Source: Siphonodentalium dalli (taxonomy: Eukaryota > Mollusca > Scaphopoda > Gadilida > Siphonodentaliidae). Taken from it: a stretch of DNA of 64,000 nucleotides. The notes under the pieces were generated by a model. The model saw only the letters and a list, made by a program, of their open reading frames with translations. It was not told where the DNA came from and did no database searches. Positions 11,126 through 24,200 of the stretch are shown here, piece by piece (the stretch's first letter is position 1; each line of letters starts with the position of its first letter). The position numbers and the translations under genes are program-made. The stretch covers positions 122,688,126 to 122,752,125 of the forward strand of contig CP136069.1 in the NCBI GenBank assembly GCA_032622095.1, read 5' to 3'.

Positions 11126-12366
11126 GTTTGTCACTATTTGGAGAGGGGTGAGGCATTACCGGGAACCGAGGCCCTGTATAAAGCGTCCACCGATACATAT
11201 ATACCCCCATATAACTTACCATATAAAGAAAATGCGGAACTGATAGCCCTCGTTGGCATGCACCCGATGTGCCATTTTGTGTGATCACCGCCCCCCCCGT
11301 TTCGTTTGATTTTCACGTATTTTCAGCGGATATACGTCGGTGATTTTAATACTCATGTGTTCCTGATGGAATCCGCTGCCGGGATTTATCAAACATTCTA
11401 CAAGTTATGGTCATGACATAAAACGCACTAGAATACCGAAATGGGAAAATTGACCTATCCCTACGTGTTGTACACCCTATTTGTCTGCTTAAACAACAGC
11501 CAGATTGCCAGGAGTTGAACTGGATATCACCAAATGATCCCTCCACTTTATAAATATCAAACTGGTCATATATACCTTTATTTTGAAGCAGATTTTTTAT
11601 CAACTTGTGGTTATGCTTTCTCTGAATCGACAGAAAACACCCATATGCCTACGTGGGACACTACTAGGTCGCTGTTTACACTGATATATGGGCCAGCGTG
11701 AAGATAATCTCCGACAAGTATAGAACCACCCTGGTCAAGCGATTCTGCTGATTTGCTGTGGTACTGTTGGAACATTCCAAAATCCTCGCGAATCAGTAGA
11801 GTTATCCTTCCTCTTCAACTTAGCAAATTCTGTTTTTGCTTACGTTTTACCAAGGAACGCAAATGTGGAATGTCGTCCTCATCCCTTGTCAAGTGTTCCT
11901 GCTAATTTACTATGTTGCTATCAAGTCGCTTTCTTAGCTGACAATTTTGTTCAAATCTGCACTTTACGACTGGAATATTATACCACGCAAGGCATAATAT
12001 CCGTTTTCAGTATCTTGATGTTTGAAAATATCTTATCAATACCCCATGTAGTTGTGTTAAATATCAGGTGATCAGCGTTTAAAGTTATTATTTCAGCGTC
12101 GGCCATGTACTCAATGTTGCTATTTATGGTTTTAGTGCAGAATAAATGTGTAACATTGGGTAGAATGGGTAAACGCGGTGATGCGGTTGCCGAAAACATA
12201 GAGCCTTGTACATGTAGGTATATGTAGTCTTGGTGAATATAATCATAATATTATTTCCATGTATAAACTCAGTCTCTGCGAGAGAGTATATATGTAGGCG
12301 ATTTTGGTCAAGTTTACAATTTATTGAAGATAGTCTATGGCACTCCTTTGTGTTTTGATAAATGGT
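11126..12366. other. No gene seen
   Basis: There is an abrupt loss of LINE similarity at the left edge. A C10 tract is at about 11290. No convincing coding frame, RNA gene or repeat was found. Confidence 0.45.
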
Positions 12367-12702
12367 AGGTCATATTCGTGAGACTACTCTGAACACATAT
12401 CTATTTCTGCTTCAAGAAAAGGTCACATAATCAATGCATCCCTATATAAAAGCGAAATATTCGTGTTTCATCACTTGATTGGAGACAGCTATCACTACTA
12501 TTTTCAGACACAGACAATATGATCTACACAGTTTACACAGTAGTCTACGATATATATCATTCTGTTCGATAGCAGTGGATTTTGAAATTGTTTATGGTTA
12601 AGATCTAAAAATAAATGAGGATTGGTCATATTCGTGAGACTGCTCTGAACACATGCATATCTATTTCTGCTTCAAGAAAAGGTCACATAATCAATGCATC
12701 CC
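12367..12702 (+). repeat. Direct repeat pair of about 78 bp
   Basis: GGTCATATTCGTGAGACT starts a 77-80-bp block at 12367-12443 and again at 12625-12702 (ending AATCAATGCATCCC). The copies are nearly identical and 258 bp apart, so the duplication looks recent. Confidence 0.8.
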
Positions 12703-15700
12703 AATTAAATCCAATTTAACTGTTTAATTACGTATATATATTATTCGATTCAAGTAAACAGTTCAAATAAAACTGTGTGATTGCCGTTTCTGGGCACCCG
12801 GGCACCAGTCCAGATTTAACCGTTGTGCAAGACCCTACTTTGGGATGTCTCTTGTGAGATACCTTAAAGAGAATTTGCACAGCTCTGAAGAAAAAAATTC
12901 TCTTATACCCTGCACTCATTCTTCCTCGCATATTTCGGGCATGTGTTCACCCTTATTGACCAACTATTCAATTTTGCCAAAAATGTAAATTTCAGTCGAT
13001 TTTGTCGATTTTTGGCGGCCAGTTTGGGACTGACAGTTTAAAAATATAGTTTATACCACTAAGCATTGTTTATATATATTTCAATCTATTGCGGATTTGG
13101 CATCAATTGGCGCACCTACCGCAGACATTCAGCAATTCCCGAGACCAGCTGCCATCTTGGAGCCATGTTGAATTGAGAATTTGCCCCAATGCGGATTTTA
13201 GCGAATTTAGTATATGTTGTTCTACAAACCAGTCCGCACATTTTGAGATCAAAGCGGGTTCTCTACCAGTTTCTTCCGGGTCTAACCGCGAACGTTTTTA
13301 CGACCATACCAGTAAGCAAAAGCAGATGTGCTAAGTTGAAGAGGATGGATAACTCTATATACTGCATGATTCGCGAGGATTTTAATATTTTCCGACAATG
13401 GAACACTAAAGAGAATGGCCTTCATCTAATACATGTGATGCACTATTAAAGAAATGAAATCTTTTGATTTGATTTGTGCATGATATACAAATAATTTAAA
13501 TTAGTGAATTAATTGGGGGAACGGCTTTTTGTTAGTGTGAAATTTTTAACTTGTTACGGTCCTTCTGTATTTTGTTCAGGTAAAATTTGACTGCTGTATA
13601 TTCCTGGCGTGCACATGAAGAAATATTTTTGAAAGAAAACTCATGCGGCTGAATTCTGGTCTCAGGTCTAGACCACCCTAATAATCACGGTGTTCCATGT
13701 CAGGACTTGGTCTCGCGAAACCACCTGGTCGCAAGCTGGGATCGGCGCATTGTTGTATAATCAACGACAATCAATGACAATCTATGGACAAAAGCGTGCT
13801 GAGCCCTGCATCGTGATTGGTGTGTTGGTGTCTCCAAACCTGAGCACGTGAAAGCGGCTTATACCCGTGTTGTGTAGCGTTATCTGTATGCCGTCGCCTT
13901 TCGACAGGGATCACGGGGCAGGGGTGGTGCGGATTTCTCACCCCTTATGCGGGTGTCACGACGTTGTCATTTTTACGGGTGGAGGAAAATCTACGCAGAG
14001 AGTAAATTCACCGAGAAACACTCCGCTGTGTGTAGAAATACCGACCCCAGAAAGGGACCGACAAACTTGCCCAGATACACGAATCAGATTATCCTCACTT
14101 AGAGTGGATCGCGAATCCGCACTTGTCGGCATTCGAACCAGCTTCGTCAGCGCTAGATGGCAAATGGCGACATAATGCCCCGTGCATTCTAACGACGGGA
14201 CCACCGGCGTCCTTTACAATCAATGTATAGTGTAAAATATTGTTTGTTCATATCAAGAACCAACTATAGGCCTATATTGTTCAACTTTGCGTCAAAATAT
14301 TACACATAAATTACATATATCTCTTGAAAACATTTCGAACCATTATTATAGGGGATATCAGGTGGGAATTTCCAACAACTGGAAATAGTGAGGTACTTGT
14401 CGGAAATTTTCAACAATTCATTGGGGTGAGGGGGTGACATATGCAATGTAATTTCGCGGACTTGGGAATTTGCAATAAGTTGAAAATTTAGAAAGATTCT
14501 AATAACTATCGCTGTGATTGAAGTTATTGAAAATAATTTTCCAGAAAATGTAATGGTCACAACGGGGGGGGGGGGGGGGGGGGGGTGGGTGGGGGAGGGT
14601 ATCGGAAAAAAATCAAGATGGGTGCGTTGTATCACACTCCCGGTAGCAGATATTTCCTTTGCCATGTAATTTTTTTCCAAATCCATGTTTAAAGATAAAT
14701 TATGACAAATGAACCAATTTGAAATGTCAAGGCTTAATAAAATGGACCAAATAAATCATTAATCAAGAGCAGGTGTCCCATGCATTTAATTTAATTTAAT
14801 TCAATTTAATCGGACATTTCCTTGTTTTGAACCACAATTTTTCGTTCTGTCTTAATATAATTTTGAGAATTTTTGCTGTTATATTGTATATCCAGTCCAG
14901 CAATAATTTATTCTCAAATGATGAATTAGTACTATCAAAACTAGCTCCGACCTCAATTCATTTCAGAAACACGGAACGAAAGACACCCGCATCCAATGCG
15001 GATTACGTTCCGATTGCAAAACTACTATCATTCCCTATGTATCCGTGTCAACCAAACCCATCGATAACATATTATAAATAATAGCACGAAAATCTGACTT
15101 AATCCATCTAACGGTAATATGCTTTCAAACACGGCATGTTACAAATAAAACTCCACTGTAAAGCCAGATAAACGCACGCATGATTTACAATCAAATTACC
15201 AATCTGTATCGTTACTGCGAAAACAGAAAAAGGTATTCTCGTCTCAGGTTCAAGTCTCGGTTTATACAAAAATCTCAGACCAGGGGGGGTACTAGGTCTC
15301 AGTTGTAGACTATTACCTATAACACACATAATTATCGATTATATTACATTTTGTCCACTTCATATATAATTATAATCTTTCTTCTACACGGCATATCAAT
15401 AAATCACAATTCCTATTTGGTTAACATAAAGATAAATGCTTCCAAAAAATACATATGTTTCTGTTACCAGAACTTGTACGTTACCACATGGTTCGAATTA
15501 TGAGCAGATCGACACAGGCTTGAATGACAATAAGAAGGCAAACCATGGTTTACGTAAACCTGAGTTTCAAAAAGACGAGAATACGGACCGATGCGGACCA
15601 ATAATCCCAGCTTACTCGCTCCGAAGCCAGGTAACACATGGCGATCACCGTGGTTTCGGCCTGGTCCAGACTATAGTTTACATGAAACCCTGGTCTAGAC

Positions 15701-16033
15701 CAGGGACCAGAATTCGGCCGATGGTTTTTCGTGCATTTTCAGGATCATTTGGTGTCAATATAGCTGGATAAAAGTCACTGGAGTGGCCCGCAGGCTCCAG
15801 TTCTGTTAATTTGGCTGAATCGTTGACACCGATGTCTATGAGAAACCATTTAGATCAATGATTCCAATTAGTGTGGAAGTGAAAAGATCTGTATATATGT
15901 CCCCGAGATGTTTCAATAAATGACTATTTGGCGTATTATAATTGGGTATATATTAGTAGGGGTGAAGTGTTCATTGTCGCATGGATACGTGTATGAGATA
16001 ACATCTCAACGTTCATTTAAGAAATTACTTGCT
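12703..16033. other. No gene seen; long poly-G tract
   Basis: Several 80-130-codon open frames exist, but none has a recognisable domain. A run of about 22 G followed by G-rich DNA lies at 14563-14598. Near 13650 and 15700, GAATTCTGGTC(T/C)C and GGTCTAGACCA occur in inverted orientation, and similar words recur at 15228-15300 and 15545-15590, hinting at a decayed repeat. Confidence 0.4.
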
Positions 16034-16345
16034 GATCGATTGGAGTCTTTGGATTTTGACCTGCAGAGTAATTAAACAAAGTGTGCGAATCTCGAAGGGA
16101 TTCACACGAACTTTGTTTAATTACTCTGCCGGTCAAAACCAATTACCCGAATCGATCTGCAGGTTATTCCTTATAACCGTCTACCAGTACATTTTAATAG
16201 AGCATTAATCATTTGAACAACTTTTCAAAACTGCCAAAACAATTGTAAGTAGCATATTGTTAAAATTCCAACACAGTCTCCCAATAACAACACGCAGCGA
16301 TCGCATGCAAACGATCGGCTTGAAATTACGTAGGCATTTCGTTCA
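16034..16345. mobile_element. Fold-back MITE, family F2, copy 1
   Basis: A hairpin at 16034-16157 (arms about 59 bp, core GAGTAATTAAACAAAG and complement, outer GATCGATT) is followed by a tail with TTTGAACAAC, TTGTAAGTAGCATATTG and GGCTTGAAATTACGTAGG. The tail is the complement of the head of the copies at 49676-50008 and 54946-55225. It is non-coding. Confidence 0.8.
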
Positions 16346-16349
16346 CCAG

Positions 16350-16381
16350 CCAATAACTGAAGTGTTGACTTCAGTTATTGG
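16350..16381. repeat. Short perfect hairpin
   Basis: CCAATAACTGAAGT and its exact complement ACTTCAGTTATTGG are separated by four bases. No U-tract follows. It sits between two MITEs and may be the end of one of them. Confidence 0.6.
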
Positions 16382-16406
16382 TTTATGAACACCGTAAACG
16401 TTCATG

Positions 16407-16888
16407 TTAAAGGTACTCAATCCGATAAAACTCCTCTCAATTACTATTTCAATGGCTTCGGGGGTCAAAAATATTTGATTCGAGTCGAGGAAGTCACCCA
16501 TCAAAGATTTGTTAGATATCGATTTTAGAAATCTATTATTTTTCATTATCGGGAATTCTTTCTGGCCCAGAAGACAGTCAAAATTTCGTTATTATTACCA
16601 CTTGATTATAGAGTTATCCATCCTTGTCTGTTTGAATAGAGTTTTGACGTAAAATCTCGAGCAGGTTACCAAATTGACGGCAGTTATTAGTACTCATCTC
16701 GAGCAATTAACAAATTTCAAAAATCAATATCTAATAACTCTGAGCTTTGTTTGATGGGTTCCTCGACTCGAATCAAATATTTTTTACCCCCAAAGCCAAA
16801 GAAATAGTAATATAGGACCCTCTGATCGGATTGTTGTGGTTGGAATCTGTTGAGATGGGGACCCTCTTTACGGATTGAGTACCTTTAA
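16407..16888. mobile_element. TTAA MITE, family C
   Basis: TTAA at 16407-16410 and 16885-16888 bounds ends AGGTACTCAATCCG and complement CGGATTGAGTACCT. Inverted similarity extends about 140 bp inward (AATATTTGATTCGAGTCGAG in both arms; GGGTGACTTC/GGGTTCC differences and small indels). It is non-coding. The TTAA duplication suggests a piggyBac-type source. Confidence 0.8.
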
Positions 16889-17225
16889 CCTATGGCGAAA
16901 TGTAGTGATTCCTACGCCAGCTAATGTTTTCTTTTTTTAACAAAATTACGGCATATTTTACATGTCACATGATGGTTTCGAACGTCTCGGCACAATTGAT
17001 TTTGTTTTAATATGGTTAGAAACTGTTTATTTAGAACTGAAGAGGGAGATCAGATATGGCATTAATTTTCGTGATTTCCAAATTGAGATGAACAGACACG
17101 GAATAAACCATGATACTTATGACATTTAATTGCATGTAATATGCCATCACCAGACTGTCTAATCACTTTTCGGTATCATCAATATCGTCCGCCGTGTTTA
17201 TTTAATCATGCATTTTTGATATGCA

Positions 17226-17430
17226 CACTGGCTCCGATTCGTTTTTTCAAAGGCTCCGACTCTTATATCTCGAAAAATGATTAGCTCCGACTCGTTTGCA
17301 TAGGAAGATCATGGCAACATTTTTGAAATACACTGGCTCCGACTCGTTTTTTCAAAGGCTCCAACCCTTATATCTCGAAAAATGACGGTCTCCGGCTCGT
17401 TTGCATAGGAAAATCATGTTTAATTGTCGA
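17226..17430 (+). repeat. 105-bp tandem duplication
   Basis: CACTGGCTCCGA(T/C)TCG begins units at 17226 and 17331. Each has four GGCTCCGACTCG-like words and TATATCTCGAAAAATGA. The second unit differs by a few substitutions. Confidence 0.85.
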
Positions 17431-17954
17431 GCTGATAAACATGTGGTGAACTAGTCAATTAGAGGCAGGGGCTCGGTCACTTTATTGGCTGTTGGCGATA
17501 AAATTGTACAATTTACCCCTTCATTGAACGAGACCAAATTGGTAGCTCAGTTTCTTACTTATATAAACATTAAGTTCATCCATCATTGTAACTAGTTATA
17601 TATTTATCTTTATTTCCATTCTGATTTTCATTGTGCAACTATTTGCTTGTCATTTTGCAGATTACAAATGACACTCCTTCTAAAACGTTCAGCGATTGAG
17701 AAAAATTCAGATATAAGAATAAAGTTCACATAAATCTATAGTGGTGGACATACATTTAAAACTGATAACATCTCAGGATAGGGAACTCAATCTTGACTTT
17801 CGGGTCACTGTTGACATTTTGTCGACATGTCCATGACATATCAGTTGTTAAGCTCCAAAATCAATTAGATTTGACATATTTTGAAAATAAATACATAGAG
17901 AGGATATTTACCAGGCTGTAATTGGAAATATTATATTATAAGTTGCTGTTATCT
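17431..17954. other. No gene seen
   Basis: AT-rich DNA without a recognisable frame or repeat. Confidence 0.4.
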
Positions 17955-18560
17955 GCAAAATTAGGTCATTATGCAGGATACATACAATTCCATAATTTCT
18001 AACTATTTCCTGATGAGTCTGTCAATCAGCCCACTATCTAGCATTATTTCATACCATCTTGTTAGTCTACTGGAGCAACTTCTGTTATACTAAATGACAA
18101 GCAGTCACTATGTCCGAATTGCTCACTTTAGGTGTTGTGAGAGTAACAGATCATCTGAGTTGATGGACATGCAAATTATTCACTGAGTAGCTTGATGCAC
18201 TGATGACAGTTATTGTCTAGTATTGATAGTCACATTAATGTTTGAGAAGTTGCTCGCTCTTTTTCCATGCACACAATGATCTAGGCTTAAATGCCTTGGA
18301 TACATCAGGACAGGTTAAAAGTCAGGTTTATTTATTTCAGTTTTACATTTCTCGAAGCTTCTTTCCGAAGGATGTCGGGAAGGACGGTTTTCACCTCGCC
18401 GTCCCAAATGCAACATGCCACAGCTTAATATCACGGTCATCGCCACTAAGGCCCATATGAGGTCCCAGTAACATATATATGTTGTCTTGCAGTTATATGT
18501 TTTAATCTGTTACAAATGTCAAATATGGGCACAAAAGGTCTTTGGTAAATAATTAAATAT
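17955..18560 (+). repeat. Third copy of the dispersed repeat seen at 6010-7135
   Basis: The same ordered blocks recur (AACTATTTCCTGATGAGTCT, TAGTCTACTGGAGCAAC, ATTGATAGTCACATTAATGT, TTTCTCGAAGCTTC.TTCCGAAGG, GGCCCATATGAG.TCCCAGTAACAT). At 18538 it ends near GGCACAAAAGGTCTTTGGTAAA, which matches 7320-7345. This shows the repeat is longer than either internal unit at 6.0-7.3 kb. Confidence 0.78.
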
Positions 18561-18879
18561 AGGTTAAAATTGTTCTGATCCAACGAGTATACTAAGCCTG
18601 CTTAGCGTGAAAGTTGTTTTTAGATCACAATTCGAATATCGGTCCTACTTTTGGTAGAAATTGTTGGAACATTTCCGACATTTGGAAGCAAGGAGCTACA
18701 AATATAAATTGACTTGGAAATTTCGGCCTGGTTCAACGGGCTACATCGTAATGTTCAGTATGGACTCCCCGTAACGGAAATGATATATTATCGCTCCAGC
18801 CAATGCAATTCGCATCGACACCGATCAAAAAGACTGGATAGCTCCATTTTTTTTTATTAAGCGTCACATCTTTAAGCTA

Positions 18880-19450
18880 AAGTGACATCCCTAATTGCAC
18901 CTAAGCGTAATAAGGGAATATCTAATTTGCGCTTAAGCGCATGAGGGAAAATATTATTGCGCTTAAGTGCAATAAGGAATATTTATTTACAATAAAGCGC
19001 AATAAGGAGAATTTAATTATACTTAGGCGCAATAAAGAATATTCTTATAGCGCTTAAGCGCAATTAGATATCCCTTAATGTGCTTAAACTCAATCGACAC
19101 TAAATAAATAATTGAGCTTAAACGCAATAAGGGATCCCTAATTGCGCCTAAGCGTAATATGGGAATACCTATTTGCGCCTAAGCACAATAAAGAATATCT
19201 AATTGCGCTTAAGCGCAATGAGGAAAATTAAATTATACTTAAGCACAATATGGGATATTCTTATTGCGCTTAAATGGACATTTATTAAATAAATGCAATA
19301 AGGGACGATCTAATTGCACTTAAGCGCAATAAGGGAAGGATTTATTGCGTAATAAGGAATATCTAAGTGTGTTTAAGTGCAATGTGGAATATCTAATTGT
19401 GCATAAGCGCAATAAGGAACATCTAATTACATTATTTCTCGCGCAATAAA
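18880..19450. repeat. Tandem array with palindromic GCGCTTAAGCGC core
   Basis: About 15 degenerate units of roughly 35-45 bp carry variants of TTGCGCTTAAGCGCAATAAG followed by GGAATATCTAA. The core is self-complementary, so the array reads similarly on both strands. Units drift (GCGCCTAAGCGTAA, TACTTAGGCGCAA). It is not CRISPR-like, since units abut without unique spacers. Confidence 0.85.
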
Positions 19451-21254
19451 TGTGCATGTTAAATGTGGCCCGCTCCTTTTATAACAACAAACCTCCATGC
19501 ATGTGGTCAATTGTGTTGCATATTTGCGGATCGGTTAAGGAGAATGATGATTTGTGACAGAAAAGAAAAAAATACAAAATATTTGTGGAATGGATCAATA
19601 TCGACGTCACAAGAATAATTCTTCGTTAAATATGAAAAATAATCAGTTAGGAGATGCCGCTCGAGTGTGTAATAAACAAAGCACCACACTGTGCACGTAT
19701 TACTCGCTGATAGTTTAGGGCACTGATTCCACGCTGGTCATCATATAATACTCGCTGCGAGCACATATTGAGTAAAGCCCGTTGCGGGTACGAGTGAAGA
19801 GTACAGCTAGGTAGGTTTGTTTTTAGGGAAAGATTGTATTAATTGTTTTTCTTCTGACACAACTCCGGATCCACAAGGTTCATAATGAACCCAGATTTAA
19901 CCAAATGTCGACAATTCGACGAATAAAGCTCCATAAAGTGACGAAATGCTCGATGAAGTGTTGGAATGAGCTGCCATGTTTAAATTTGTGTGTGTTTTCA
20001 GCTCCAAGATAAGTGCGTGGTGATAATTTGGACAACGTTGTCAACGTTCCATTGATATAGATAGTTTAGGAAACTAAATCGATATTAGCATTGGAAATCG
20101 CTGCATTTAAGTAGGACAATATTGACAATTGCATGTGACACTCCACGGTGTGACCGCGTCCGATTTTACTCCTGTTCGCATTACGCTTTACTTTATCGAT
20201 GTATACGGTATGTTTGGATAGGGGTTTTGGGTTTTTTAGTGTCAAAACACGTCACGGGTGGAGTGTCCCATATAGATTGCTCCACGTTTTCAAAAAAACA
20301 TTTGTCGAGAAGTGTCACCAGTGAAATTTTGCTGAATGAAACTTAAATTTACCCCGAAATTCCGAATGCGCCCGACTAAGATTGTGTTTTTCTCGATAAC
20401 TGATATCTGAATACTCCTGTCACAGCACAAATAGGCATTGCCTATCATATACGTCTGCCATTGGTTGGTATAACTTCTAAATTGACTACTTTTAACTAAT
20501 TATAGACTAGCCCTGTTATGGAAAACTCTGTTTACTGACGCCCGCATCAGTGATTATAGCATGTCCGGCGTGTGGCTCTTGTGATCGCGGAAGGATATTA
20601 TAGCATGTCCGGTGTGTGGCTCTTGTGATCGCGGAAGGATAACGCACGATTGAGGACCAAAACAGCTCGCGCTATCCTTACGGCATCGTACTTGTGTCAT
20701 AAACTGGAACACACGTGTGCGGTTATGTGTATGTTGATCGATACATTATAACGAAATGGTGGTTGAGGTCATACATGTAAGTGAAATCCCGATGAAACTC
20801 ATCGAAAGTCTAAACTTCCCTTACATTTATCCACATTTTATCTCATTTCTTGGCACAGTAAAAAGTTGTGATTTTGTAACATCGCCTCGTCTAAATTGAC
20901 ATCACAAAACCACTACTTATTCGAAGTCTATAGCCACAAATAACGAACTCAAGCGTATAACATCCAACTCATGAGTAATTTTGACGGTCAGATATCGAAG
21001 AGGCAGTTTCATCAGACTTTGACGTTTTGTCAAAAAGTTATTTTGTGATCACCTACATATGACCAAGCGCGTTTATTATGTCGTGGCCAATCGTCATTTA
21101 ACAATAACCCGTTCTTAATATGTTTTACACCTATACTCTCAAGTCAGGTCAAGTGTAAACACGAATTTCTCCGCTCCGATAAATAATTACGTTTCTGGAT
21201 AACAGAGTGTGAATCGCTTTAGCTAATTGTTCGAACTGAATCTATTGAACTCAT
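19451..21254. other. No gene seen; contains a 46-bp tandem duplication
   Basis: At 20551-20641 a 46-bp unit (ATTATAGCATGTCCGG..., ending GATCGCGGAAGGAT) is repeated twice with one mismatch. Short open frames here have no recognisable domains. The region before 21255 may hold the 5' part of the zinc-knuckle frame, but I see no clear start signal. Confidence 0.5.
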
Positions 21255-24200
21255 GTGAGATATATTGTGCAACAAGTTGCACTATTAATTATGATCAAAC
21301 GGGATTCCACCGTTGTTTTCGACCTTAAGCAGATCAGGCGGATTACTGGTGAGGATGTTCTTCGCGCCGCCGAAAAAGTCGTCGCTGCAGACCAAATACG
21401 AGCGGTCCAAATCACAAGAGATAAATGCTACATTACAGTGAGTACCGACGAACTGAAATCTGAATTATTGTTGAAAGGGCTAAAAATGTATGGATCAACT
21501 GTAAGGCCCATCGATGCCGTGAACAACAGTACAGTTGTTACCATAAAAGATGCCCCATTTCAAATGACCAACAAAGAACTCATTGACTGTTTTTCGTCAT
21601 ATGGGGAAGTTGATGCACAGTCGATAAAAAGAGTAACATTCAAAAACAGAATCGTTGAAACAGGCACCAGGGTTATCAGGGTCAAAGAATGCAAAGAAAT
21701 TCCAAATTCTATTACTGTGCAAGATGACCTTGAATTGAGAGTGTATTCCGACAAAACAAAACTCGATTGTATTCATTGTTCACAATCACACATGGCCGGT
21801 GATATATGTGAGGAGAGTCGACTCGCTAACAGGTTTTGCGGCAATTGTCTGGCCAGAGGTGAACACTACTCACGTGATTGTAAAGACCCCGTTAGGTGCA
21901 GGGTTTGTCGGCTCTCTGGCCACAGGTCAGTCACGTGTCCGCTACGCACTGGACAAGACCAGGGGCCTATACTATAGAATTACAATTGCCGTGTTTCTCC
22001 ACGTGGACAAACTGTCGAATACTATAGATACGATAATTTACAAGTGTGTGCGACTCCCCGTCATTTACAAGAACAGACAAAATCCAGTACTATGGATCTT
22101 CGTTTTCTACGCGTGGAGGCGAACGATTGTTAATTGGTTAAGGGAACTTACTCTAATATTATACATAAATGGATATAGTAATGCCTATATATATTTGAGT
22201 CATTTGGCGAGTGGTTTAGTGGATGTATAAAGTCAATGTTATGATAGGCAATGGGGAACACGAAAACTACTTGTGTGCACCATAATCCCAATGGCACAAG
22301 CATCGCGAAAATACACAAACGATTACAACATTTTACGCTGAACACGAGTACAAAATATCGTAAGCGAAAACGCTCTTTATAAGAGATAGATGTTTTATAT
22401 AGCTTTTCATGACTTTCCTTGTATTTACATGGTTCATGGTCAAATATATTTAACGATGTATGAACGAACACAAAGGGATAGAGACGGATAGAGTGATCAC
22501 AAATAAACCCCATCGACAGAAAAACCTATACACATGGTGATTATAGTGTCAGATTGAGCAGGGAAATTTTAACTGGTTGTTGTATACGTACGATTTCGAT
22601 ACATGTACAATGTAATTGAAAACAAACTGAATTGCCGGAGATAATAGACTGATACAAATATTTCCAAGTTAAAAGGGTGAAAATATATATTTCAAGTATA
22701 TTTTCCAAAGGGTCGGTGTAACTTTTTGTTTAAGTATAGAAACTTAGATTTAACAACCAAAATTACACTGAATGTAGGAAAACATCATACTAGTAGTATC
22801 AATTATAATTTGCAGTTACATTAGCTGGAAATTTTAGTCATTGTAATGATTATAACCTATTCTCCAGTCTTAATTTTTAAATTCAGTGCCATTTTCTACC
22901 ATGGAATCGCGGTAACATTCACGTATAAGGTCTCCGCTGCCCGAGTACACCTCCTCCCTGAACCAGAAAACTATATTTGCACCCCATTCGGTTGAAATTC
23001 TGCAATGGTTACTCAAGATTTCCAACTGTTAGAAATCCCCAAACCAACAATTCCAACCGATCGAAACTTCTGAACTAATTGCCATTTACCCCATAAATCA
23101 ATCATCACTAACTTTGGGACGAAGATTATTGTGATGCGCCAACACCCATTGAACGTCCCTGCGTGACATTCCCAATTGTTGAGTATTTTGATGAGAATCG
23201 TCCCCGTCACAACATAATTTATGTGCAAACCCTTATTTATCAAAGCCAATTTGTCTATGTTTTTGAACCCCATCTCAAAATATATCTATCTACGCCCATG
23301 CGTAATTTGAACCCATCATCTCAATATGACTACGATTGTATTGACCCGGTGTAACTTCTCACGTCGAGAAAGGGTTAATGCATGACTGCGCAATACACAA
23401 AGCGATAATCCGACATTTCGACATTCGCACGCGTTTCATTGCGGTGACAACCACTGATTCAGCCTCGTATACTTGTTCTACCCGATTTGTGTTATGTCTG
23501 TACTATGGAACTCCCTAAGTTGGTAATTTATCAGCCCGTCAAGCGAGTTCTTGTTTTTCCCCAAGTTAGACAATTCGAGCACTATAGAATAACAAAAAGA
23601 TGCAGCGTTGGGACACTCCAAACACCACAAAAACCGAGCAGCTTGCTGCTGAAATGAATCCCAGTTACAGAATGGCTCTCCCAGAACATTATATAAGTCA
23701 GTTCACAACGATGTATGGTGTGAAAAAGGGTAATCGCCTATTGTTCAATTCCAATATCCAATGCAAGGAATTTACAAGAACACAATTGCTCGAGTACTAT
23801 AGAACACAAGTCTAGCTTTACAAGACTGGGAAATTACCGACTAACGCTGTCCACGTGGAGAAACACGGCAATTGTAATTCTATAGTATAGGCCCCTGGGA
23901 ACGAATGATATTACCCACCACAGAGCTGACACCAAGCGAATCACATTTTGGTTTAATAAGGCACAGGATAAACTTATGAAAGCGTTCCCGAACGCCGAAC
24001 TATATATATGCAGCATATCACCGAGGAAGTTGCCAGGTGGCAAGAACCACAATTATAATATTGCGGGAAATGTGGTTAATGAATATATGAACACACATTG
24101 TGAAAATACTACCAAATATTTCTTCATAGACATTGATTGTGTGTTCATAAAAGATGGAAACATAGTTCAATCCCTGTTCAAAGACGAAGCCGACGGCGTG

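Noticed and set aside
14115..14150. A TTCGAA word resembling a tRNA T-loop
   Set aside because: The flanking bases cannot form the T stem and no acceptor or anticodon arm is present.
13867..14204. Overlapping open frames of about 80-100 codons on both strands
   Set aside because: No domain, no splice or promoter signal, and composition not different from other non-coding DNA.
13640..15725. A 2-kb element bounded by GAATTCTGGTC words in inverted orientation
   Set aside because: The inverted similarity is short and similar words recur inside; no target duplication could be found.
18880..19450. CRISPR-like array
   Set aside because: Units abut and drift with no unique spacers, and the context is animal DNA.
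22148..22513. Frames of up to 143 codons inside the Harbinger-like element
   Set aside because: No transposase or DNA-binding motif; interior not shared with the second copy.
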